Source: Desulforamulus ruminis DSM 2154 (GTDB taxonomy: Bacteria > Bacillota > Desulfotomaculia > Desulfotomaculales > Desulfotomaculaceae). Taken from it: a DNA stretch of 64,000 nt. The DNA lies in assembly GCF_000215085.1 (NCBI RefSeq), contig NC_015589.1:1984001-2048000 (forward strand), in the 5' to 3' direction. Below the pieces are notes generated by a model. The model was given only the letters and a program-made list of their open reading frames with translations. It did no database searches and had not been told where the DNA came from. Position numbers and translations under genes: made by a program. Numbering within the stretch: the first letter of the stretch is position 1; each line of letters opens with the position of its first letter. Of this stretch, positions 25,754 to 33,734 are shown piece by piece.

Positions 25754-26005
25754 ATGCCTAGAAGAAATGGACCCGGCCCAATGGGAGCCGGGGTAATGAC
25801 CAAAAGAGGTACAGGGTTGTGCGCAGGAGTTGCTGCGGGGGTCGGCCTTGGACTGGGGTTTTGCAGGCGTGGCTTCGGCAGGGGCTTTGGAAATGACGCG
25901 AGCCCCCAATCTTACTCCAAAACGCAAAAAGCACTGCTTCAAGAGCAAAAGGAATTGCTTCAAAACCGGCTTGAAATGATTGACAGGCAGTTAGAAAATT
26001 TATAG
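25754..26005 (+). CDS. DUF5320 small Gly/Arg-rich protein
   Basis: 83 aa, start ATG 25754 directly after AAGGAGGTAGAACCT. It begins MPRRNGPGPMG, with a glycine-rich segment holding two cysteines and GFGRGFG, and ends with a helical coiled-coil-like tail QEQKELLQNRLEMIDRQLEN. This is the DUF5320 pattern, commonly first in NifX/MinD (ORP-like) clusters. Function unknown. Confidence 0.78.
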   Translation: MPRRNGPGPMGAGVMTKRGTGLCAGVAAGVGLGLGFCRRGFGRGFGNDASPQSYSKTQKALLQEQKELLQNRLEMIDRQLENL

Positions 26006-26068
26006 CAGGCGAAAGATGTAATCGGAGGACGCTTCGATTGTTACTGCTGTAATTTGAGGTGGAAGGAT

Positions 26069-26446
26069 ATGCCAAGACCGAGAAAATGGAGAAAAGTTTG
26101 CGGCCTGCCTGAAAGCAGCCGTTTTGGCCCTCTCGATTCACCGGCAAATACGGAATATGTGGTAAATATGACGGTAGATGAATATGAAACAATACGTCTT
26201 ATTGACTTAGAGGATATGACACAGGAAGAATGCGCCACTCAAATGAATATCGCCCGCACAACCGTTCAGGGGATTTATAACGACGCCAGAAAAAAACTCG
26301 CGGAATCTTTAGTGAATGGTAAAGTGTTATGGATAGAAGGGGGCGAGTATAGGCTTTGTGATGGCCTTGGGAAAAGATGCGGCGGCAATGGCTGCCGCAG
26401 GCATAGATGTGGCAGAGGTTTTGCGAACACGGAAAGTGGTGGTTAA
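26069..26446 (+). CDS. DUF134-family DNA-binding regulator
   Basis: 125 aa. It begins [14 protein letters not shown], then has an [23 protein letters not shown], and a Cys/His-rich end [15 protein letters not shown]134 proteins are predicted sigma-region-4-like regulators that occur in ORP-type clusters. It is third from the TGACATATGTCA promoter and may bind it. The cysteines could sense metal or redox state. Confidence 0.82.
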   Translation: MPRPRKWRKVCGLPESSRFGPLDSPANTEYVVNMTVDEYETIRLIDLEDMTQEECATQMNIARTTVQGIYNDARKKLAESLVNGKVLWIEGGEYRLCDGLGKRCGGNGCRRHRCGRGFANTESGG

Positions 26447-26448
26447 AC

Positions 26449-26853
26449 ATGTACTCTCAAAAAGTAATGGAACATTTCATGTGCCCCCAAAACGCTTACA
26501 GTATGCCGGATGCAGATGCGGAAGGGAGCTTTGGTGATCCCTCCTGCGGTGATATGCTGACGGTGTACCTTAAGATAAAAAACAACGTCATTCAGGAAAT
26601 CAGTTATCTTGTATTTGGTTGCTGCGCTTCCATTGCAACATCCAGCATGACTTCTGTACTGGCAAAGGGAAAAAGCTTGAATGAAGCCCTCGGCATTACT
26701 GAAGAAGAGATTATTGAGGCTTTGGACGGCTTGCCCGAAAACAAGAGGCATTGTTCAAACTTAGGCGTAAGAGCCTTGCGCAATGCCATCAACCATTATT
26801 TGAATACTAAGCAAACGGAGGGATTTCATGAAAATAGCAATACCCGTAAGTAA
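26449..26853 (+). CDS. NifU/IscU-type Fe-S (or metal) cluster scaffold
   Basis: 134 aa, start ATG 26449, three bases after the DUF134 stop. Scaffold cysteines are in GDPSCGDMLTVYL, FGCCAS and RHCSNLG, and MYSQKVMEHFM is typical of NifU N-terminal domains. It probably assembles an iron-sulfur or related cluster for the MinD/NifX proteins that follow. The canonical isc partner genes (iscS, iscA) are absent from the window. Confidence 0.85.
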   Translation: MYSQKVMEHFMCPQNAYSMPDADAEGSFGDPSCGDMLTVYLKIKNNVIQEISYLVFGCCASIATSSMTSVLAKGKSLNEALGITEEEIIEALDGLPENKRHCSNLGVRALRNAINHYLNTKQTEGFHENSNTRK

Positions 26854-27196
26854 AAAAGATTTGAACTCCGACGTATGTCAATCCTTTGGCCGCTCTCCGT
26901 ACTTTCTTGTTTACAATACCGAGACAAAAGAGAGCCGCTATATTGATAATGGCGCTGCGGCCAGTCAGGGCGGCGCGGGGATCAAGGCGGCACAGAACAT
27001 CGTGGACAGCAAAGCAGACGCATTGCTTACTCCGCGCTGTGGAGAAAATGCAGCCGAGGTCATAAGGACCGCCGGCATTAAACTGTACAAGACGGCTTCC
27101 GGTTCCGCTGTGAACAATCTAAACGCTTTTATTAACGGTGAGTTGCTTCCGCTTTCCGAAATCCATGCAGGGCTTCATCATCATGGAAACAGGTAG
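26828..27196 (+). CDS. NifX/NifB-like dinitrogenase cofactor-domain protein (first copy)
   Basis: 122 aa. The fold signature KIAIPVSKKDLNSDVCQSFGRSPYFLVYN opens it, TPRCGENAAEVI follows, and it ends HAGLHHHGNR. The domain (Pfam Nitro_FeMo-Co) binds metal-sulfur clusters and includes the orange protein ORP. It overlaps the scaffold gene by 26 bp. A second copy lies at the end of the operon. Confidence 0.85.
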   Translation: MKIAIPVSKKDLNSDVCQSFGRSPYFLVYNTETKESRYIDNGAAASQGGAGIKAAQNIVDSKADALLTPRCGENAAEVIRTAGIKLYKTASGSAVNNLNAFINGELLPLSEIHAGLHHHGNR

Positions 27197-27197
27197 C

Positions 27198-28064
27198 ATG
27201 AGGATCGCCGTCCTGAGCGGCAAAGGTGGAACCGGAAAAACGCTGGTGTCGGTAAATCTCGCCGCAGCATCCGGGAAGGCGCTGTATATTGACTGTGATG
27301 TGGAGGAACCCAACGGGCATCTGTTTTTTAAGCCAAAGAACATTCAAAAAGAGGAAATCACGGTGCCGATCCCCAAAATCGACCCTACCCTTTGCTCCGG
27401 ATGCCGCGCTTGTGTGGATTTTTGCAAGTTCAACGCGCTGGCTTATGTCCGGGATAATGTGATCGTCTTTGAAGAAGTGTGTCATTCCTGCGGCGGGTGT
27501 ATGCTGATCTGCCCGCAAAAAGCAATTACAGAACGGGAAAAAAGTATTGGTAAAATACAAAAAGGCGTCTCGGGCCAGGTTGCGGTAAGGACAGGCGTAT
27601 TAAATACCGGCGAGGCCACCGGTATACCCATTATCAAAAGGCTGCTTTTTGAGATCAAATCCGAAAACAAGCTGCCTGTATTTATCGATTGTCCGCCCGG
27701 CAGCGCCTGTATTGTCATGGAAAGCATCAAAGACGCGGATTATTGCATATTGGTGGCGGAGCCGACCTTGTTTGGCGTTCACAATCTTAGTATGGTCCAC
27801 GAGTTGGTCAAGTTGTTTCATAAGCCTTACGGCGCGATACTTAACAAGTGCCTAGATGGTGAAAATCCATCGGAGACGTTCTGCGAAGAACAAGGAATTC
27901 CAATTTTAGGAAGGATACCTTTTGACGTAGAGCTTGGCGCATTGAATTCAAATGCGAAGATTGCTGCTTGGGAAGAGGGAAAGTACTGGGTTGCATTTTC
28001 CTATTTGCTTGAAGCTGTGACCAAGGAGGTGCGCCGTGAAGCAACTGCTTATTCTCAGCGGTAA
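27198..28064 (+). CDS. MinD-superfamily ATPase with two [4Fe-4S] ferredoxin motifs (first copy)
   Basis: About 288 aa. The deviant Walker A SGKGGTGKT starts the protein. An inserted ferredoxin domain has CSGCRACVDFC and CHSCGGCMLIC, and VFIDCPPGSAC is the switch region. Such ATPases accompany ORP as Orp3/Orp4 in Desulfovibrio. ATG 27198 gives the classical MRIAVLSGKGG start; ATG 27183 is also in frame and overlaps nifX. It overlaps the second MinD gene by 29 bp. Probable role: ATP-dependent cluster delivery or electron transfer. Confidence 0.88.
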   Translation: MRIAVLSGKGGTGKTLVSVNLAAASGKALYIDCDVEEPNGHLFFKPKNIQKEEITVPIPKIDPTLCSGCRACVDFCKFNALAYVRDNVIVFEEVCHSCGGCMLICPQKAITEREKSIGKIQKGVSGQVAVRTGVLNTGEATGIPIIKRLLFEIKSENKLPVFIDCPPGSACIVMESIKDADYCILVAEPTLFGVHNLSMVHELVKLFHKPYGAILNKCLDGENPSETFCEEQGIPILGRIPFDVELGALNSNAKIAAWEEGKYWVAFSYLLEAVTKEVRREATAYSQR

Positions 28065-28923
28065 GGGCGGCACCGGAAAAACAACTATTGCCGGTGCGTT
28101 CATTACCCTTTCAGGAGCAAGAGCATATGCCGATTGCGACGTGGACGCCCCCAACCTTCATCTGCTCCTGGGACATGGGTCCGAACCAAAACAAACGGAC
28201 TATTTCGGCTTGTCCAAAGCCGAAATTGATCCAAGCCGTTGCACTTCATGCGGCCGATGCCGACAGCACTGCCGGTTTGGCGCTATTTTGGCAGGCAGCG
28301 CGGCATATAAAATAGATTTATATGCCTGTGAGGGCTGTGGGGTGTGTCAGGCGGTTTGCCCTGCGGATGCTGTCTCTCTTGTGCCCGCCGTTGCGGGCGA
28401 ATTAATGCTGCACGCCGGTGACGGCAGGACGTTCTCCACAGCCCGGCTTAAGATGGGCAGCGGAACCTCCGGAATGTTGGTTACGGAGGTAAAAAAGCAG
28501 ATGAAAGCAGCCTTGCCCGGCGCTGAACTGGCAATAATCGATGGATCGCCCGGCATCGGCTGCCCCGTCATCGCCTCCATGAGCGGAGTGGATATGGTTT
28601 TAATTGTGGCGGAGCCTTCCGTATCGGGCATTAGCGATATGGAACGCATTGTTAAAACGGCGGAGGGCTTCGGGACAAAAACAGCGGTTTGTATCAACAA
28701 GTACGACACTAATAAAGAAAATTCAGAAAAAATCATGGAATTTTGTATGAAACGGAGATTGCCCTTTACCGGCAGGATCCCGTTTGACAAGCAAGCGGTT
28801 AGGGCAGTTAACCATGGGCAGGCCATCGTCGAAATTGACTGCGCGGCGGGGCGCGCTGTAAGAGAAGTTTTTAATCGGGCAATAGCGCTACTCTACAAGG
28901 AAAGCGACGTCGACGGCGTATGA
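28036..28923 (+). CDS. MinD-superfamily ATPase with two [4Fe-4S] ferredoxin motifs (second copy)
   Basis: 295 aa, start GTG 28036 after AAGGAGGTG. It has SGKGGTGKT, the ferredoxin motifs CTSCGRCRQHC and CEGCGVCQAVC, and AIIDGSPGIGCPV. It is a paralogue of the preceding gene, so the pair may act as a heterodimer, as proposed for Orp3/Orp4. The clear ferredoxin insert separates it from cell-division MinD. Confidence 0.88.
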   Translation: MKQLLILSGKGGTGKTTIAGAFITLSGARAYADCDVDAPNLHLLLGHGSEPKQTDYFGLSKAEIDPSRCTSCGRCRQHCRFGAILAGSAAYKIDLYACEGCGVCQAVCPADAVSLVPAVAGELMLHAGDGRTFSTARLKMGSGTSGMLVTEVKKQMKAALPGAELAIIDGSPGIGCPVIASMSGVDMVLIVAEPSVSGISDMERIVKTAEGFGTKTAVCINKYDTNKENSEKIMEFCMKRRLPFTGRIPFDKQAVRAVNHGQAIVEIDCAAGRAVREVFNRAIALLYKESDVDGV

Positions 28924-28955
28924 ACATGTCGATACAGGGGCAAGGGATTGGTTAG

Positions 28956-29144
28956 AGATCTTTATCTATCAATCCGCCTCTGGAAAACGACACCAATCCG
29001 TGGTCTAAAGAGAGCCGCAATGAGGAAATTGCCGCCTCACACAACCAGAAAGTAAAGTACGGGCTAGATTCCTATTGACCCGAAGAACTGATCGAATGGT
29101 TTGACAAGCAACGGGTTTGGTCCTGTTGCAAAAAAATATTAGAA
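28956..29144 (+). pseudogene. Degenerate coding fragment inside the ORP-like operon
   Basis: One frame reads SINPPLENDTNPWSKESRN and continues with coding-like composition to a TGA at 29076, after which PEELIEWFDKQ continues in frame. There is no start codon or ribosome site. It looks like the remains of an inserted or lost gene between the second MinD and second NifX genes; I recognise no family. Confidence 0.35.
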
Positions 29145-29161
29145 AACATGGAGGGAAAGAG

Positions 29162-29524
29162 ATGACTAAAATAGCGGTGGCAAGCGAAAAAGAACTGGTA
29201 ACCGGACATTTTGGACATTGCAGAAATTTTTATATTTTTGAGGTGGAGAAGGGCCGGATTATAAAAAGCGAATCTGTTCCAAATCCCGGACACAAACCCG
29301 GTTTTCTGCCGAATTTCTTAAACGATATGGGTGTAAAGGTTATTATATCCGGAGGCATGGGCGGCAGCGCGATAGATATTTTCAACGAAAAGGGCATTGA
29401 AGTGATTACCGGGGCAGCAGGAAACGCCAGAACCGCAGCAGAACAGTATCTACAGGAAACACTTCGTTCAACCGGAGCGGTTTGTCATGAGCACCGGCAT
29501 CATGCTGAATGCGGTGAGCACTAA
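29162..29524 (+). CDS. NifX/ORP-like metal-cluster-binding protein (second copy)
   Basis: 120 aa, start ATG 29162 after GGAGGGAAAGAG. MTKIAVASEKELVTGHFGHC opens it, with the Nitro_FeMo-Co glycine motif IISGGMGGSAIDIFNEKGIEV and a tail CHEHRHHAECGEH rich in His and Cys. This copy is the closer match to ORP-type proteins. It is followed by a terminator, so it ends the operon. Confidence 0.85.
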   Translation: MTKIAVASEKELVTGHFGHCRNFYIFEVEKGRIIKSESVPNPGHKPGFLPNFLNDMGVKVIISGGMGGSAIDIFNEKGIEVITGAAGNARTAAEQYLQETLRSTGAVCHEHRHHAECGEH

Positions 29525-29606
29525 AAGTCTAAATTAGCTTAGACACATTTGGCGGTAGGTAAAATACATTAATTACCCGCCTATTGTAAAGGCAGGTAAC
29601 TAATTT

Positions 29607-29649
29607 AAGGTCTTCCAATGGCAGTTAGGCGAATGGAGGGCCTTTTTTA
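29607..29649 (+). terminator. Terminator of the ORP-like operon
   Basis: AAGG and TCCA pair with TGGA and CCTT through an imperfect stem, followed by TTTTTT. Confidence 0.7.
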
Positions 29650-29727
29650 TGTCTAGTATTTCCCCGGATCAACTAAAGGGAGGAGTGCCTGTAACAGCCA
29701 AAGGTAGCGGAAGTCCTAATCCTATCT

Positions 29728-29752
29728 CAAAAAACGGGCGTCATGTGCGCCC
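29728..29752 (-). terminator. Terminator of lexA
   Basis: On the minus strand GGGCG pairs with CGCCC around a short loop and is followed by GTTTTTTG, 28 bp after the lexA stop. Confidence 0.7.
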
Positions 29753-29779
29753 ATTTTATGAGATATCTTAACGGGACCT

Positions 29780-30421
29780 TTATATTTTTCTCATTAAACC
29801 GATCACCCGGCCAAGGACTTTAACCTCTTTGGCATAAATGGGCGATAATAAACTGTTTTCCGGTTGTAAGCGAATGATATTTTCTTCTTTATAAAAGCGC
29901 TTCACCGTAGCCTCGTCTTCCAGCAAGGCCACCGCAATATCCCCGTTATTTACCGCTTCCTGCCGTCTGACCAAAACCAGATCATTTTCCAGAATTCCCG
30001 CTTCAATCATACTATCCCCACGCACCTTTAACATAAAAAATTCACCAAAGCCCGTAAAGGAGCGAGGAAGGGTCAGTTGATCATCGAAATTTTCCACTGC
30101 CAGCAGCGGCACCCCGGCAGCCACCTGGCCCAGCAGCGGCACCGTTACCAACTCTTCATTATCCGCCTGCGCTTCTATGGTTTTACTGAAAGACTGTGTC
30201 TCCCGTTCATAATCCAGTCCGATAACCTCAATGGCCCGGGGCTTGGTAGGATCTCTTCTCAAGTATCCCTTTTGCTCTAAACGTTTTAAATAGGAATGAA
30301 CGGTAGAACTGGAGGACAACCCGACGGCTTCTCCAATTTCCCGAACGGACGGAGGATATCCTTTTTGTTTAACGTTTTCTATGATGACTTTTAATACGTC
30401 TTCTTCACGGGAGCTTAACAT
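29780..30421 (-). CDS. lexA: SOS repressor LexA
   Basis: About 213 aa. The N-terminal winged HTH has PPSVREIGEAVGLSSSSTVH. The Ala-Gly cleavage site is in QVAAGVPLL, and the Ser/Lys dyad in RGDSMIEAG and EATVKRFY. It represses DNA damage genes until RecA-driven self-cleavage. I take the ATG at 30421 (MLSSREEDVL, the family start); a GTG eight codons earlier (30445) is in frame. The promoter carries its own SOS box, so it should autoregulate. Confidence 0.93.
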   Translation of the reverse strand: MLSSREEDVLKVIIENVKQKGYPPSVREIGEAVGLSSSSTVHSYLKRLEQKGYLRRDPTKPRAIEVIGLDYERETQSFSKTIEAQADNEELVTVPLLGQVAAGVPLLAVENFDDQLTLPRSFTGFGEFFMLKVRGDSMIEAGILENDLVLVRRQEAVNNGDIAVALLEDEATVKRFYKEENIIRLQPENSLLSPIYAKEVKVLGRVIGLMRKI

Positions 30422-30463
30422 ATTCCTATCACGCCTTTCAATCACTCCTATGTATTCTGGTAT

Positions 30464-30504
30464 ATTATAACATTTATCAGGGCTTTAAGCAAAACATTTG
30501 TTCG
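30464..30504 (-). promoter_or_regulatory. lexA promoter with LexA (SOS/Cheo) box
   Basis: On the minus strand TTGCTT, 17-bp spacer and TATAAT (30469-30464) form the promoter. The box CGAACAAATGTTTT (30504-30491) fits the Gram-positive consensus CGAACRNRYGTTYG with one change and overlaps the -35. Confidence 0.8.
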
Positions 30505-30576
30505 CAATTGGATTGGAATTTTAGGAAGGGTTTTAATTGCTTCAAGCGAATATAAAAAGGAAGGGGAGGGATTGGA

Positions 30577-31944
30577 TTGCTGCCTTTGATCATGATTTCA
30601 GCCATATTGGATTCCGTTCAGGAAGCCATTGAGGTGACAGACCCGCAAGGCAATATCATTTATGTAAATCCCGCCTTTTGCCGGATTACCGGCATTCCCT
30701 TTGAAGTTAGAACCAAGGAAAATATTTATAATATTTCCCCTGACGGCGCCTTGGCTCTGGCCTTGCGCACGGGCAAGCCGGTCAGCGGCTACCGCACCAA
30801 GGTCGGTGGCAGCAATGCAGAGGTTATTTCCAACGCGGTGCCCATCATTGTCAACCAGGAAACCCTGGGGGCGGTGGTAATCTTTCAGCATATTACCGAT
30901 ATTATTAAATTAACCGATGAGTTAAAACGAAGCACCAGTATTATCCGGGATCTTTCCACCAAGTTTGGTCAGGTTACCGAAAGCAAATACACTTTTAACC
31001 ATGTTATTGGCAGCAGTCCGGCCCTGAAAGATTGCATTAAAATAGCAACCATGGCGGCTAAAAGCTGCAGCACGGTTTTGCTGTTAGGGGAAAGCGGCAC
31101 CGGTAAAGAGCTGTTTGCCCATGCCATTCATCACGCCAGCCCCCGGAGGGAAAAGCCCTTTATCGCCATAAATTGTGCGGCCATACCCGATGCTTTGTTG
31201 GAAAGCGAATTGTTTGGTTACGTTCGCGGCGCCTTTACCGGAGCCATGAAGGATAAAATTGGTAAATTTGAACTGGCCCACTCAGGAACACTCTTTCTGG
31301 ATGAGATTGGCGATATGAACCTTTTGCTGCAGGCCAAGCTGCTTCGGGTGCTGCAGGAGCGGGAATTTGAAAGGGTCGGCGACACCAGGACCAACCCCAT
31401 TGATGTAAGGATTATTGCCGCTACTAACAGAAATTTAAAACATCTGGTCAGGGAGGGGAAATTTAGAGAGGATCTGTACTACCGGTTAAATGTGGTGGAA
31501 ATTGTCTTGCCCCCCCTCCGGGAAAGAACCAGCGACCTGGTGGAATTGACCAATTACCTGATTACCAAATTAAATCGCAAGCTGGGCAAAAAAGTAACCG
31601 GGTTAACTAAAGAAAGTCTAAATGCCTTGCGTTCCTATAACTGGCCCGGCAACATCAGGGAGTTGGAGAATGTCATGGAAAGAATCATGGTGTCATTGGA
31701 AGCACAGGAACTAACCTATAAGGATCTGGTTCCGCATCTGGGAATCTGCCTGCCCGTTCAGGATTCCAACCGGGGAGAGATTATGGCGCTGGATCACCTG
31801 GAAAAACAAATGATTGAAAGGACGCTTAAAATATGTGGGCATACCGTTGCGGGGAAAAAGCAAGCAGCCTTTCTTTTAAACATATCCTTGGCTACCTTGT
31901 ATAATAAAATTAAAAAATACCATATTCTTACTTCTAACAATTAG
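30577..31944 (+). CDS. PAS-domain sigma54-dependent transcriptional activator
   Basis: 455 aa. PAS domain at about residues 8-110 (AIEVTDPQGNIIYVNPAF), then the AAA+ sigma54 interaction domain: Walker A LGESGTGKEL, the GAFTGA loop, Walker B GTLFLDEIGDM, and NWPGNIRELENVMERI. A Fis-type HTH ends the protein (KKQAAFLLNISLATLYNKIKK). No receiver domain, so it senses a small molecule or redox state through PAS. Start TTG 30577 follows GGGGAGGG. A sigma54 promoter lies 200 bp downstream before the fumarase genes, its likely target. Confidence 0.9.
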   Translation: MLPLIMISAILDSVQEAIEVTDPQGNIIYVNPAFCRITGIPFEVRTKENIYNISPDGALALALRTGKPVSGYRTKVGGSNAEVISNAVPIIVNQETLGAVVIFQHITDIIKLTDELKRSTSIIRDLSTKFGQVTESKYTFNHVIGSSPALKDCIKIATMAAKSCSTVLLLGESGTGKELFAHAIHHASPRREKPFIAINCAAIPDALLESELFGYVRGAFTGAMKDKIGKFELAHSGTLFLDEIGDMNLLLQAKLLRVLQEREFERVGDTRTNPIDVRIIAATNRNLKHLVREGKFREDLYYRLNVVEIVLPPLRERTSDLVELTNYLITKLNRKLGKKVTGLTKESLNALRSYNWPGNIRELENVMERIMVSLEAQELTYKDLVPHLGICLPVQDSNRGEIMALDHLEKQMIERTLKICGHTVAGKKQAAFLLNISLATLYNKIKKYHILTSNN

Positions 31945-31980
31945 AATTATTCTAAAAATTAGAAAGAAAAAACCTTGAGA

Positions 31981-32008
31981 ACCCGGAAATATCGGGTTTT
32001 TATTTTTA
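31981..32008 (+). terminator. Terminator after the PAS-sigma54 activator
   Basis: ACCCG pairs with CGGGT around a GAAATAT loop, followed by TTTTATTTTTAAA. Confidence 0.7.
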
Positions 32009-32103
32009 AATTTTAGAAATTGTTTTTGTAATATTTCCATCATAATAGATAAATAATATATCCTATTTGGCTCTTGACCTGGTTTTTATGGTTTTATCGG
32101 CCC

Positions 32104-32135
32104 ATCTCCCAAGAATTTAGAAGGAATTGGGAGAT
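32104..32135. repeat. Perfect 9-bp inverted repeat upstream of the sigma54 promoter
   Basis: ATCTCCCAA (32104-32112) and TTGGGAGAT (32127-32135), 14-bp spacer. Its centre is about 27 bp upstream of the -24 element, nearer than most enhancer sites. It could be the activator's site or a hairpin. Confidence 0.5.
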
Positions 32136-32144
32136 ATACGCCTT

Positions 32145-32160
32145 CGGCACGTATATTGCA
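32145..32160 (+). promoter_or_regulatory. Sigma54 promoter of the fumarase genes
   Basis: CGGCACG-TATA-TTGCA matches the -24/-12 consensus TGGCACGnnnnTTGCW except for the first base. GG and GC are in the exact spacing. The start of transcription should be near 32171. Confidence 0.75.
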
Positions 32161-32212
32161 TTGTATTATCCAGAACAATAATTTCACAAGAATTGCAGGG
32201 GGGTTATTCACC

Positions 32213-33055
32213 ATTAGGGAAATTGCATGCCATCACATTACGGCTGAAATTGCCAGATTATGTAAAGAGGCCAATTATCAATTAGAAGAAGATGTCCTGA
32301 ATTCCTTTAAAAAAGCCTGCCAGGAGGAAGTCTCCCAGGGAGGGAAGGAAATTTTAACTTTGTTAATTGATAATGCGGTCATTGCCTCCAGTGAATCCAT
32401 TCCCATGTGTCAGGATACGGGCTTTGCCGTACTCTTTATTGAACTGGGACAGGATGTCCACATTGTGGGCGGAGAATTTGAACAAGCTCTTCAGGAAGGA
32501 GTCCGGCAGGGGTACCGGGAGGGTTATCTTCGCAAATCCATTGTGGGTCACCCGCTGGAAAGGATCAATACTGGGGATAATACTCCCGCCGTCATTCACA
32601 CGAAAATTGTACCGGGGGATCAATTAAAAATTACCGTGGCACCCAAGGGGGGCGGTAGTGAAAACATGAGCGCCCTAAGGATGCTTAAACCGGCGGAAGG
32701 GGTAGAAGGGGTAAAAAAGTTTGTGCTTGAAACCATCCGCAACGCCGGCCCCAATCCTTGCCCACCGCTGATTGTGGGCGTGGGCATCGGCGGCACCATG
32801 GAAAAATGCGCTTTGCTGGCCAAGGAAGCCCTTTTGAGGCCTGTGGGGCAGTCCCATTCCCTGCCGGATATTGCGGAGCTGGAAAAAGAACTTTTAGATC
32901 GGATTAACCGCCTTGGTATCGGGCCCTCGGGCCTGGGAGGCAGAACCACCGCCCTGGCGGTTCATATTGAAATCTTTGGAGCCCATATTGCCAGTCTACC
33001 GGTGGCTGTAAATATCAATTGTCATGCAGCAAGGCACAAATCCACGGTCATATAA
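32213..33055 (+). CDS. Fumarate hydratase class I, alpha subunit
   Basis: About 280 aa of the two-subunit [4Fe-4S] fumarase type: SIPMCQDTGFAVLFIELGQ contributes the first cluster cysteine, then PKGGGSENMSALRMLKPAEG, GVGIGGTMEKCALLAKEAL, and NINCHAARHK at the end. It catalyses reversible hydration of fumarate to malate with the beta subunit. The start is unusual: the family begins MREI, and here that position is an ATT codon with AGGGGGG 9 nt upstream. The only standard in-frame start (TTG 32156) lies inside the sigma54 -12 element. Tartrate dehydratase is the alternative reading. Confidence 0.85.
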   Translation: MREIACHHITAEIARLCKEANYQLEEDVLNSFKKACQEEVSQGGKEILTLLIDNAVIASSESIPMCQDTGFAVLFIELGQDVHIVGGEFEQALQEGVRQGYREGYLRKSIVGHPLERINTGDNTPAVIHTKIVPGDQLKITVAPKGGGSENMSALRMLKPAEGVEGVKKFVLETIRNAGPNPCPPLIVGVGIGGTMEKCALLAKEALLRPVGQSHSLPDIAELEKELLDRINRLGIGPSGLGGRTTALAVHIEIFGAHIASLPVAVNINCHAARHKSTVI

Positions 33056-33070
33056 GGAGAGGATTTTACA

Positions 33071-33625
33071 TTGACCCGCATTCGACTCAACACCCCCCTC
33101 ACGGAGGAGGTTCTACGGAACTTAAGAATTGGCCAGCAGGTTTCTATCCAGGGCGTAATCTATACCGGCCGGGACGCGGCTCATAAAAAATTGGTGGAAT
33201 TGATGGATCAAGGCCGGGAGCTCCCCTTGGACCTAACCGGTCAGATCATCTATTACGTCGGCCCTTCACCGGCCCCCCCGGGGAGGATCATCGGTTCTGC
33301 CGGCCCAACCACAGCCGGCCGCATGGACGCCTATGCGCCGCGGCTGATTGAACGGGGATTGAAAGGGATGATTGGCAAAGGGGCTCGTTCCCAGGCTGTC
33401 ATTGAAGCCATGAAAAAACACGGAGCGGTTTATTTTGCAGCCGTCGGCGGTGCCGCAGCCTTGATCTCCAAGTGCATTCGGGAAGCGGAAATCGTTGCCT
33501 ACCCGGAACTGGGTCCGGAAGCCATTTACAGACTGGTGGTTAAGGATTTCCCGGCCATTGTGGTCAACGATGCCTTTGGCGGAGACCTCTATCAAGAGGG
33601 AAGAAAATTATATTCAAGAGAGTAG
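33071..33625 (+). CDS. Fumarate hydratase class I, beta subunit
   Basis: 184 aa, TTG start after AAGGAGAGG, 15 bp behind the alpha subunit. Contains YTGRDAAHKKLVELMDQG, YYVGPSPAPPGRIIGSAGPTT and the catalytic-region GKGARSQAVIEAMKKHGAVY, typical of the C-terminal half of class I fumarase. It completes the active site with the alpha subunit. Confidence 0.9.
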   Translation: MTRIRLNTPLTEEVLRNLRIGQQVSIQGVIYTGRDAAHKKLVELMDQGRELPLDLTGQIIYYVGPSPAPPGRIIGSAGPTTAGRMDAYAPRLIERGLKGMIGKGARSQAVIEAMKKHGAVYFAAVGGAAALISKCIREAEIVAYPELGPEAIYRLVVKDFPAIVVNDAFGGDLYQEGRKLYSRE

Positions 33626-33734
33626 CTTTCTTATAAATCAATTCATAAATCAGGTAATATTATAAAGTGTAATTGTATACTGGATACAGAATACGAAATA
33701 CAAAAGCTTTTTTCAGATAGAAAGGAGAATGGTC

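Noticed and set aside
28036-28923. Cell-division MinD or NifH assignment for the MinD-like ATPases
   Set aside because: Both copies carry an inserted two-cluster ferredoxin domain and lie in a NifX/NifU context, with no minC, minE or nifDK.
29649-29771. 40-codon ORF between the ORP-like operon and lexA
   Set aside because: No ribosome site; it starts in a T-tract and overlaps the lexA terminator.
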